12,295 nt of DNA from contig JAQBPZ010000243.1 of the NCBI GenBank assembly GCA_028287225.1, positions 1 to 12,295 of the forward strand, written 5' to 3'. The position numbers were made by a program, and so were the translations under genes. This DNA comes from Gemmatimonadota bacterium (GTDB lineage Bacteria > Gemmatimonadota > Gemmatimonadetes > Gemmatimonadales > Gemmatimonadaceae). Shown in pieces: positions 6,595 to 12,295 of this stretch (position 1 is its first letter; every line of letters starts with the position of its first letter). The notes below the pieces were generated by a model. It worked only from the letters and a program-made list of their open reading frames with translations, was not told the DNA's origin and ran no database searches.

Positions 6595-7746
6595 ATGAGC
6601 CGTCCGCGCATCTATCTCTCCGTCCCCCACATGAGCGGCCTGGAGCAATCCTACGTCGCGGATGCGTTCGCCAGCAACTGGCTCACCTCGTTGGGACCGA
6701 ACCTTGATGGTTTCGAGCGCGAGATGGAGGCACGGCTGGGCGGGGGGGTCCACACCCTCGCGGTCTCCAGCGGCACGGCCGCGCTGCACCTCGTCCTTCG
6801 TGCCGCCGGCGTCACGGCCGGTGACCGCGTGGCGGTCTCCACACTGACCTTCGCCGGATCGGTCTGGCCAATCATGTATCTGGGGGCCGCGCCCGTCTTC
6901 CTGGACAGCGAGGACCAGTCCGGCAACCTGGACCCCGAGCTGGTGGAGGAATACCTGCGGGACGCCGCCCGTCGCGGCACCCTGCCCCGGGTCCTGGTGG
7001 CGGTCCACCTGTACGGCCAGCACGGGGACATCGATCGCATCGCCCGCGCCTGCGCGCAGCATGGGGTGACGCTGGTCGAGGATGCAGCGGAATCCCTCGG
7101 GGCCACGTACCGGGGGCGGCAGACGGCGACAACGGCGCCCTACGCCATTCTCAGCTTCAATGGCAACAAGATCATCACCACCACTGGCGGCGGCATGGTG
7201 GTCGCGCGGGACCCGGAGGCCATCGCCCGGATGAAGAAGTGGGCGAACCAGTCCCGCGAGCCGGCGGTGGAATACCTCCATCGCGAGATGGGGTACAACT
7301 ACCGGATGAGCAACGTGCTGGCCGGGATCGGCCGAGGACAGCTCCGCGTGCTCGACGAGCGGGTCCAGGCCCGGCGCGCGGTGGCGGCGCGCTACGCGGA
7401 GGGGTTGGGATCCCTGCCCGGTGTGTCGCTCCAGCCTGAAGCGGAGTGGGGCTCCCATTCGCGCTGGCTCAGCGTGGTGTACCTCGACCCAGCCGAGGTG
7501 GAGGTGCCGCCATCCGAGGTGGTGATGGCGATGGAAGCCGAAAACATCGAGGCACGCCCGGTGTGGCGTCCCATGCACATCCAGCCGATGTTCGCCGAGG
7601 CCGAGCGGGTCGGAGGCTCGGTCGCGGAGCGGCTGTACACGACGGGGTTGTGCCTCCCGTCGTCGTCGAGCCTCAGCGTCGAGGACCAGGAATGCGTGAT
7701 GGAGGCGTTTCGGGCCGCGATGACGGCGGGGGCTCGTAGCCGGTAA
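6595..7746 (+). CDS. pglE: PLP-dependent sugar aminotransferase, PglE-like (DegT/DnrJ/EryC1/StrS family)
   Basis: From ATG 6595 the protein has 383 residues, the usual family length. It begins IYLSVPHMSGLEQSYV (6-21), the standard start of PglE-type enzymes, so in-frame upstream TTG (6529) is rejected. Motifs are AVSSGTAALHLVLRAAGV (56-73, cofactor phosphate site), VHLYGQHGDID (137-147), LVEDAAESLGATY (160-172) with the Asp that contacts the PLP ring nitrogen, and LSFNGNKIITTTGGGMVV (186-203) with Lys192 as Schiff-base lysine. GYNYRMSNVLAGIG (233-246) and ARPVWRPMHIQPMF (320-333) complete the pattern. The family moves an amino group from glutamate to the C4 keto group of UDP-4-keto-6-deoxy-GlcNAc, the product expected from the divergent dehydratase. 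The final 74 bases overlap the PglC-like gene on the other strand. A LegC-type or other 4-aminotransferase is the main alternative. Confidence 0.88.
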   Translation: MSRPRIYLSVPHMSGLEQSYVADAFASNWLTSLGPNLDGFEREMEARLGGGVHTLAVSSGTAALHLVLRAAGVTAGDRVAVSTLTFAGSVWPIMYLGAAPVFLDSEDQSGNLDPELVEEYLRDAARRGTLPRVLVAVHLYGQHGDIDRIARACAQHGVTLVEDAAESLGATYRGRQTATTAPYAILSFNGNKIITTTGGGMVVARDPEAIARMKKWANQSREPAVEYLHREMGYNYRMSNVLAGIGRGQLRVLDERVQARRAVAARYAEGLGSLPGVSLQPEAEWGSHSRWLSVVYLDPAEVEVPPSEVVMAMEAENIEARPVWRPMHIQPMFAEAERVGGSVAERLYTTGLCLPSSSSLSVEDQECVMEAFRAAMTAGARSR

Positions 7747-8383
7747 ACGCCTGCATCGTCGCTTCCCCCGGCGCCGATACCCCCTCCCGACGCAGCACGG
7801 TGCTGACCGTGCGCAGGAGGATGTGAACGTCGAGCGCGAGCGACGCTCGCTCGACATACTCCACGTCGAGCTCGAACCGGTCGTGCCACGACAGGACGTT
7901 GCGGCCCGCGACCTGCGCCAGTCCGGTGAGCCCGGGTAGAACCTCATGGCGTCGCGAATGTCTCGCGGAGTAGAGCGGCAGATAGGCCATCAGGAGAGGC
8001 CGCGGACCGACGAAGCTCATTTCGCCGCGAAGGATGTTCAGGAGCTCGGGCAGCTCATCCAGTGATGTCCCGCGGAGCCATCGTCCGAACGACGGCAATC
8101 GCGCCTCGTCGGAGAGGAGGATTCCCGCGGCGTCGCGCTCGTCCGTCATCGAGCGGAACTTCAACAGCTCGAACGGCTCGCCACCGCGCCCGGGCCGCTG
8201 CTGCCGGAAGAGGACCGGACGACCCAGCCGTCGACGGACGAGCAGCGCGACCACGAGCAGTGCGGGCACCCAGAGCGGGGCCGACAGCACGACCAGCATG
8301 AGGTCGAGCAGCCGCTTGCCCCGGTACGGCCCCCTGGCGCCACGACGCCGGGTCGTCGCCCCCTCAGTCAGCGCCGCGGCCAT
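7673..8383 (-). CDS. pglC: PglC-like small phosphoglycosyl transferase with extra C-terminal tail
   Basis: This 236-residue bacterial sugar transferase has one N-terminal membrane-inserted helix (KRLLDLMLVVLSAPLWVPAL, 23-42) and the small monotopic catalytic domain. It matches the Campylobacter PglC pattern as I recall it: FKFRSM-type segment FELLKFRSMTDERD (71-84), LLSDEARLPSFG (89-100), SLDELPELLNILRGEMSFVG (107-126) with the catalytic Asp109-Glu110 dyad, GPRPLLMAYLPLYS (126-139), LPGLTGLAQVAGRN (149-162) and SWHDRFELDVEYV (165-177). Such enzymes transfer phospho-diNAc-bacillosamine (or a similar amino sugar) from UDP to undecaprenyl phosphate. An in-frame TGA two codons before ATG 8383 fixes the start. 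Family members end near residue 215; residues 213-236 (Pro/Arg-rich) are encoded opposite the aminotransferase gene. Substrate is inferred from similarity and neighbours. Confidence 0.9.
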   Translation of the reverse strand: MAAALTEGATTRRRGARGPYRGKRLLDLMLVVLSAPLWVPALLVVALLVRRRLGRPVLFRQQRPGRGGEPFELLKFRSMTDERDAAGILLSDEARLPSFGRWLRGTSLDELPELLNILRGEMSFVGPRPLLMAYLPLYSARHSRRHEVLPGLTGLAQVAGRNVLSWHDRFELDVEYVERASLALDVHILLRTVSTVLRREGVSAPGEATMQAFTGYEPPPSSRPETPPSRIPGPRR

Positions 8384-8414
8384 CCCTCACGCGACCGCGG
8401 CCGCGAGCCGCGGT
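8384..8414 (-). promoter_or_regulatory. 5' leader hairpin and abutting GAGGG before the PglC-like gene
   Basis: On the minus strand a seven-base stem ACCGCGG/CCGCGGT (8414-8408 with 8400-8394, seven-base loop) ends ten bases before the ATG. GAGGG (8388-8384) directly abuts the start codon, too close for an ideal ribosome site. The stem could limit ribosome access, but in such G+C-rich DNA it may be chance. Confidence 0.25.
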
Positions 8415-8644
8415 TGTTCCCGTGGACCGGGTGTCCCCGATCGAAACGCGCTTCGCCCGGTGAATACATGCCGGCCCGGCGCAAGCTGTCATGAGAGTGG
8501 TAGGATCGGTCGGCGGCGGGGCGTCGCCCCGGACGGGCGTTCGGACCCGAAAGATAAGCGCGCCATGGAACCCTGACCAGCGCAGAGGGCGTGGGTGGGA
8601 CCCCGTGGTCCTGTCGCGTCGCGGAACGGGGCGCAGATCGTTCG
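8415..8644. other. Rest of the 261-base gap between the two phosphoglycosyl transferase genes
   Basis: This is the longest gene-free stretch. I find no convincing ORF, RNA gene or repeat. A six-base stem CGGGGC/GCCCCG with a three-base loop (8517-8531) has no T-run on either side, so terminator function is doubtful. On the minus strand ATGACA, 20 bases, then TATTCA (about 8493 down to 8462) is a poor-spacing promoter-like match. The gap is long enough for the PglC-like gene to have its own promoter. Confidence 0.3.
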
Positions 8645-10171
8645 TCAGCAGGCGCCCGTGCGGCGCAGGACCGCGGGGAGGGTCAGGAGGAGGATCCGGA
8701 AGTCGAGCCACAGCGACCAGTGGTCGATGTACTCGGTGTCGAGCCGCACCATCTCCTCGAAGCTCACCACGTCGCTGCGCCCGGAGACCTGCCAGAGGCC
8801 GGAGATCCCCGGCTTGGCGCCGAGGCGGCGGAAGTGGTGCTCCTCGTAGCCCACGACGTCGGATTCCGGGAGCGGACGCGGTCCGACGAGGGACATGTCG
8901 CCGAGCAGCACGTTCAGGAACTGCGGCAGCTCGTCGAGGCTCCATTCGCGGAGGAAGCGCCCGACCGGCGTCACGCGCGGGTCGTCCCGGATCTTGAAGA
9001 GCTGGGGGTCGCCGCAGACGTTGAGCTCCGCCAGCCGCGCCTTCTCCTCGTCCGCCCCGACACGCATCGTGCGGAACTTGAACATCCGGAAGCGGCGGCC
9101 GCCGATCCCGATGCGCCACTGCCGGAAGAATACCGGTCCGGGCGAGTCGAGGCGAATGGCGATGGCGATGGCGATCGTGATCGGCACCGCACACACGAGC
9201 GCGAGGACCGCGCCGACCACGTCGACGAGCCGTTTGGCGAGGAACTGCGTCCCCATGAGGGACGCCGGGCCCACCTGCACGAGATCGTACGGACCACGGC
9301 GGGTGATCGAGGCGCGGACGCCGGCGATCTCGTAGCCGGGCGGGACGCAGAGGACCTCGCAGCCGGCTCGCAGCCCGATCTCGAGCACCCGGGTGAACGA
9401 CGAGCTCCGGATCCCCCCCATGACCACGAGCGCCTCCGCGCGCGAGCGGCGGATCAGCCGCGCGAGGTCGCGGGACCGGTGGTCGATGTGATCCCGGTCG
9501 ATGTGGAGGGTGTCGGCGACGCGATATCCTGACGAGGCACTCAGCGTTGCCGGAGTCCCGCTCTGCCCCAGGATCAGGATGGCCGGACTCAGCCGCCGCT
9601 CCTCCGGCAGGAGCGACGACGAGAGCGCCGCGATCGCGTTCCGCGACAGGAAGAGGGCGCACGCCGTGGCGCACGCGAGCGACGCCGCGATCGGGATCGT
9701 CGCCAGGCTGCGATCGGTCCACAGGCTGGACCAGGACACCATGACCACGCCCAGCGCGCTCCCGAGCAGCAGGTTGCTGGTGGGATGGCCCGTGTTGGAC
9801 CGCCGATAGTTGCCGGTCAGCATGAGGGCCAGCAGCACGGATGCGCAGAACTCGGTCGCGCTCGCGTATGGCAGCTGAACCGGGCCCGCCCAGCGCGAGA
9901 CGACGCTCACGAGCACCCGGACGACGGTCGCGGCGAAGGCCGCCGCCACCACGTCGCCGGCAGCGACCGACAGGAACCGCCCTGCCCCGCGCAACGCCTG
10001 GCGGCGCGAGGTCGCCCCACGAGTCCCGTGCAGCGCCACCTCGGGCTGCACGAGCAGTGGAATCTCTCTCGACCCGATCCCTGCGGCCGGCTCGTGGTCG
10101 CGCACCGGCCGTTCCGTCGCCCGTTCGAAGTGCTGCGTCATGTACCCCAGAGATGCAACCGGCCGATCCAT
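8645..10171 (-). CDS. Large polyprenyl-phosphate sugar phosphotransferase (WbaP/WcaJ type)
   Basis: From ATG 10171 the protein has 508 residues. After about 65 soluble residues come roughly four membrane segments (about 65-90, 106-122, 137-152, 160-180), a Rossmann-like domain (about 196-300, starting AILILGQSG) and a C-terminal sugar transferase domain: KRLVDVVGAVLALVCAVPIT (313-332), SPGPVFFRQWRIG (343-355), FKFRTMRVGADEEKA (364-378), EWSLDELPQFLNVLLGDMSL (409-428) with the Asp-Glu catalytic dyad, VGPRPLP, KPGISGLWQVSGRS (453-466) and LDTEYIDHWSLWLDFRILL. The family loads a hexose-1-phosphate (glucose, galactose or related) onto undecaprenyl phosphate to start capsule or exopolysaccharide repeats. 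Start is uncertain: GTG 10240 (531 residues, 16 bases after the upstream stop) and ATG 10141 are also possible, none with a clear Shine-Dalgarno sequence. The substrate is not readable. Confidence 0.9.
   Translation of the reverse strand: MDRPVASLGYMTQHFERATERPVRDHEPAAGIGSREIPLLVQPEVALHGTRGATSRRQALRGAGRFLSVAAGDVVAAAFAATVVRVLVSVVSRWAGPVQLPYASATEFCASVLLALMLTGNYRRSNTGHPTSNLLLGSALGVVMVSWSSLWTDRSLATIPIAASLACATACALFLSRNAIAALSSSLLPEERRLSPAILILGQSGTPATLSASSGYRVADTLHIDRDHIDHRSRDLARLIRRSRAEALVVMGGIRSSSFTRVLEIGLRAGCEVLCVPPGYEIAGVRASITRRGPYDLVQVGPASLMGTQFLAKRLVDVVGAVLALVCAVPITIAIAIAIRLDSPGPVFFRQWRIGIGGRRFRMFKFRTMRVGADEEKARLAELNVCGDPQLFKIRDDPRVTPVGRFLREWSLDELPQFLNVLLGDMSLVGPRPLPESDVVGYEEHHFRRLGAKPGISGLWQVSGRSDVVSFEEMVRLDTEYIDHWSLWLDFRILLLTLPAVLRRTGAC
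9156..9175. repeat. Short hexanucleotide tandem repeat inside the large transferase gene
   Basis: ATGGCG is repeated three times with a partial fourth copy. On the coding (minus) strand it specifies alternating Ile-Ala in the catalytic-domain membrane helix. Six-base units keep frame, so copy changes would only alter helix length. Confidence 0.7.
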
Positions 10172-10256
10172 CCGGTCCGATTCCGTGATCCAACGCTCCG
10201 CGCGGCTTCCCCGCAGCGGTCGATGTCGGGTCGATGGCACCCGGGCGGAGTGCAGT

Positions 10257-11489
10257 CTAGCACGCTCGCGCTCCCACCTGAAGGAGTAGCCTCACCTCGG
10301 CCGCGAAGTCCTCGCGGAAGCGCTGGGCCGTGAATCGCCTCGCGTTTGCCCGGATCGAGGCAGCCTGCCACGGGTGAGCCCACGCGCGACGGATCCCCTG
10401 AACGAGCGATTCTGCCGTTGCCTCGTCAAAAAACAGGCCGGACACCCCGTCACGCATTGTCTCGAGGCTGCCGCCGCGTCCGAACGCCACCACCGGCAGC
10501 CCGTGGGCGTTGGCCTCCAGAGGTGCGATCCCGAAGTCCTCCTCGGCGCAGAACAGCATCAGCCCGCAGGTCTCCATGAGCTCGCCTGCCCGCTCTTCGC
10601 TCACCTCCCCCACGAATGTCACGGTCGGGCCGGCCAGCCGCTCCAGGCGCTGCCGTTCCGGCCCCTCACCGGCGACGATGAGCGGGTGGCCGAGCTGGTT
10701 CGCCGCGAGAATCGCGAGGTCGACGCGCTTGTAGGGGACGAGCCGGCTCAACGAGAGCAGCGTATCGCCGCGCGTTCTGCCGCCCATCGAGGTCGGCTTC
10801 ACCCCCACGGGCGGATAGACCACGCTGGCGTCGCGCCCATACGCCCGGCGGATCCGGTCGGCGATGTACCGCGAGATCCCGACGAAGCGGTCCACCTGCG
10901 CCGCGCCGCGCCGATCGACCGCGCGGAGCAGCGGAGCGGCCAGGCCGAGGATCTTCCCGGACAACCCCGAGTCGCGCTGATAGGTCTCCTGGAGGTCCCA
11001 GAGGTAGCGGGGCGGCGAGTAGCAGTAGCACAGGTGCGGGACCCCGGGCGCGGTCCGCACCATCTTCGCGAAGGCGTGCGTGCTGCTGACCACGAGGTCG
11101 AAGCCGCGGGTATCCAGCGTGGAGAACACCACGGGATAGAGTGGCAGGTACCACCGATGGTGCGACCGCGCGAACGGCAGGCGCGCGAGCCAGGTCTCGC
11201 GAACGCGGCGCGTGACCGCGTTCTGCCCGCGCCTGTCGCGGCCGAGGACCCCCACGACGACCGTGGCATCGGGAAAGATCCGCAGCATCTCCTCGAGCGT
11301 CCGCTCGGCCCCGCCCCACTGGACGATCCAATCCTGGACGATGAGCACCTTCAGGGCGGCCAGATCGATCGAGGCGCTCCCGGGGCCAGCTGCAGACGTC
11401 CGGCGAGCGATGCGGCCCGGCTCCACCGGTTCGACGGGGGTATCCGTGGGGGATGGCGTGATCACTCGTCGCGCGGCGAACGCCAGCAC
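10257..11489 (-). CDS. GT4 glycosyltransferase, WbaZ-like
   Basis: This 410-residue GT-B enzyme has its first conserved segment at LKVLIVQDWIVQWGGAERTL (46-65), followed by DLVVSSTHAFAKMV (131-144) and HLCYCYSPPRYLWDLQETY (152-170), which closely follows the WbaZ-type pattern of mannosyltransferases. The donor half has VVYPPV (223-228), LLSLSRLVPYKRVDLAI (244-260), HPLIVAGEGPERQRLE (268-283), FVGEVSEE (292-299) and EEDFGIAPLEANAHGLPVVA (316-335), holding the E-x7-E pair Glu317/Glu325. It would add a sugar, perhaps mannose, to a lipid-linked glycan in the cytoplasm. No Met codon lies before residue 68, so the start must be GTG: 11489, or 11465 or 11426. GTG 11489 fits the candidate promoter and gives an odd 45-residue Pro/Ala/Arg-rich leader. 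The downstream transferase gene follows closely on the same strand. Confidence 0.87.
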   Translation of the reverse strand: MLAFAARRVITPSPTDTPVEPVEPGRIARRTSAAGPGSASIDLAALKVLIVQDWIVQWGGAERTLEEMLRIFPDATVVVGVLGRDRRGQNAVTRRVRETWLARLPFARSHHRWYLPLYPVVFSTLDTRGFDLVVSSTHAFAKMVRTAPGVPHLCYCYSPPRYLWDLQETYQRDSGLSGKILGLAAPLLRAVDRRGAAQVDRFVGISRYIADRIRRAYGRDASVVYPPVGVKPTSMGGRTRGDTLLSLSRLVPYKRVDLAILAANQLGHPLIVAGEGPERQRLERLAGPTVTFVGEVSEERAGELMETCGLMLFCAEEDFGIAPLEANAHGLPVVAFGRGGSLETMRDGVSGLFFDEATAESLVQGIRRAWAHPWQAASIRANARRFTAQRFREDFAAEVRLLLQVGARAC

Positions 11490-11527
11490 CAGGAGTCGGC
11501 CAGCTCATCGCAAGTTCGCATGCGACA

Positions 11528-11557
11528 ACTATACAGCGCGCTCGGGGACCTGTACAA
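11528..11557 (-). promoter_or_regulatory. Candidate sigma70-type promoter for the GT4/large transferase genes
   Basis: On the minus strand TATAGT (11533-11528, five of six to the -10 consensus) lies 18 bases after TTGTAC (11557-11552, a weak -35). Transcription would start near 11520, about 30 bases before GTG 11489. It sits in the 91-base gap after the Wzi-like stop, so the downstream genes may be transcribed apart from it. Confidence 0.45.
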
Positions 11558-11580
11558 GCACCGCCTGACGGCCCGCACGC

Positions 11581-12295
11581 TCACCAGTGGGCGCGGGCGG
11601 ACAGCGCCAGGCGGAGGTTCAGCGCGTCACCCCAGCTCGGTCGGTTGAGCTCGTACACACCCGTGATCTCGGGAACGAGGTCGATCCGCGGCCTGAGCAA
11701 TAGCCACTCGGCCGAGACCGCGTGCTGCACGTCCCTGGGCGTCGCCGCGGGGTACGGCGCACGCAGCGTGTGCCGCCAGGTGAGCGTCTGCCGGCCGTCC
11801 GGACTGAACCAGTCCAGCGCGAGCACCGTCCCTCCTCCTCCGAAACCGGCCGGAGCGGCCAGGGCCTGCCCCATCTGCGTATAGCCCTGGCGGGACACCG
11901 AATGTGTGTACGCCGGCTCCTGCGGGCGCACGAGAGCGAGGCGCGAAATGCTGCTGTTCATCAGCTCACCGCGCAGCACGAGCACGCGTTGTGGAGAGCG
12001 CCGCCATGCACGTTGGAACCCGACGAGATACGATACGTCATGATCCGGCTCCTCGATCAGATCCCGCAGATCGAAGGAATTGTCCTCCTTGCCGAGCTCA
12101 CCGTACAACTCCACCCCGGACCGGGGGAAGCTCCACCTCGCGAACACCGACGCCAGCTGATCGTCTGGAGAATTGCCCAGGCCGCCGATCTTCCGGGCAA
12201 GTGAGGCCTTGAATGGCGTCTGCAGGAGTGGTCTCAGCAGGCCGGAGACGGAAAGCCCCTCATCCGGCCACGGCGACATGAAGGCCCGAGCGACC
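11581..12295 (-). CDS. Wzi-like capsule assembly outer-membrane protein, C-terminal part
   Basis: The frame is open through the right edge, giving 237 visible residues that end at TGA 11581-11583; the N-terminus and signal peptide lie outside. The Met codon at 12279 is internal, since codons before it stay open and the sequence reads like mid-protein. The text shows alternating short polar/hydrophobic strands of a beta-barrel: from the first visible residue, FKASLARKIGGLGNSPDDQL (28-47), VFARWSFPRSGVELYGELGKED (about 49-70), YLVGFQRAW (88-96), QTLTWRHTLRAPYPA (about 168-182), and an aromatic last residue (Trp), usual for outer-membrane barrels. This resembles the C-terminal half of the Wzi family, 18-stranded barrels that bind capsule polymer at the cell surface. 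Its place beside chain-initiating and glycosyltransferase genes fits. Without the N-terminal half a different porin-like barrel remains possible. Confidence 0.75.
   Translation of the reverse strand, partial: VARAFMSPWPDEGLSVSGLLRPLLQTPFKASLARKIGGLGNSPDDQLASVFARWSFPRSGVELYGELGKEDNSFDLRDLIEEPDHDVSYLVGFQRAWRRSPQRVLVLRGELMNSSISRLALVRPQEPAYTHSVSRQGYTQMGQALAAPAGFGGGGTVLALDWFSPDGRQTLTWRHTLRAPYPAATPRDVQHAVSAEWLLLRPRIDLVPEITGVYELNRPSWGDALNLRLALSARAHW

Noticed and set aside
8517..8531. Intrinsic terminator after the large transferase gene
   Set aside because: The six-base G+C stem has no T-run on either strand and lies over 110 bases past the stop codon.
3736..9419. Seven-base G or C runs in the kinase (3736-3742), aminotransferase (6742-6748) and large transferase (9413-9419) as possible phase-variation tracts
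   Set aside because: With this base composition several such runs are expected by chance in 12 kb, and seven bases is shorter than most known phase-variable G tracts.
8364..10193. A 609-codon minus-strand frame over the large transferase gene and the following gap
   Set aside because: It is a frame shadow of the transferase; its product is Arg/Pro/Gly-rich with no motifs, whereas the other frame carries all family motifs.
10374..11648. A 424-codon plus-strand frame opposite the WbaZ-like gene
   Set aside because: It is an antisense shadow with low-complexity His/Arg/Pro content; the minus strand has clear GT4 motifs.
1..12295. JUMPstart/ops element, CRISPR array, tRNA, IS element or att site
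   Set aside because: I looked for the GGCGGTAG ops core near gene starts, spaced direct repeats, tRNA-like arms, and terminal inverted repeats with transposase motifs, and found none.

Overview
The window is about two-thirds G+C and holds a surface-polysaccharide biosynthesis locus. It has nine protein genes and almost no spare DNA; the longest gene-free stretch is 261 bases. I see no tRNA, rRNA, CRISPR array, insertion sequence or phage gene. The Wzi-like outer-membrane protein, polyprenyl-phosphate sugar transferases and heptose kinase point to a Gram-negative (diderm) bacterium. The high G+C, frequent lack of a strong Shine-Dalgarno sequence and general protein style would fit Gemmatimonadota or a similar phylum, but that placement is a guess.

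Layout by strand: (1) 1-2375, minus: a Wzy/O-antigen-ligase-type membrane polymerase whose stop overlaps the start of a GT-B glycosyltransferase cut by the left edge. (2) 2438-4551, plus: a GT4 glycosyltransferase joined by TGATG to a stand-alone PfkB-type heptose-7-phosphate kinase (HldA/RfaE1). (3) 4568-6484, minus: a membrane-bound UDP-sugar 4,6-dehydratase of the long WbpM/PglF type. (4) 6595-7746, plus: a PglE-like PLP aminotransferase, divergent from the dehydratase. (5) 7673-12295, minus: a PglC-like small phosphoglycosyl transferase whose 3' end overlaps the aminotransferase gene antisense, then (moving upstream in transcription) a large WbaP/WcaJ-type phosphoglycosyl transferase, a WbaZ-like GT4 transferase, and the C-terminal part of a Wzi-like capsule-assembly outer-membrane protein cut by the right edge.

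How they fit together: the dehydratase and aminotransferase are the first two steps from UDP-GlcNAc to a UDP-4-amino-4,6-dideoxy-HexNAc, as in di-N-acetylbacillosamine synthesis. The PglC-like enzyme would load that sugar (after N-acetylation) as phospho-sugar onto undecaprenyl phosphate. The large transferase gives a second possible chain start, probably with a hexose-1-phosphate. Three glycosyltransferases would extend the chain, the Wzy-like protein would polymerise or ligate it in the periplasm, and the Wzi-like protein would hold polymer at the outer surface. HldA supplies D,D-heptose 1,7-bisphosphate toward ADP-heptose. Not visible here: the PglD-type acetyltransferase, a Wzx flippase, Wza/Wzc export proteins and the heptose phosphatase/nucleotidyltransferase.

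The families are all known. The unusual points are the arrangement (four strand switches in 12 kb), the 74-base antisense overlap that gives the PglC-like protein a novel tail, and two different classes of initiating transferase as neighbours.
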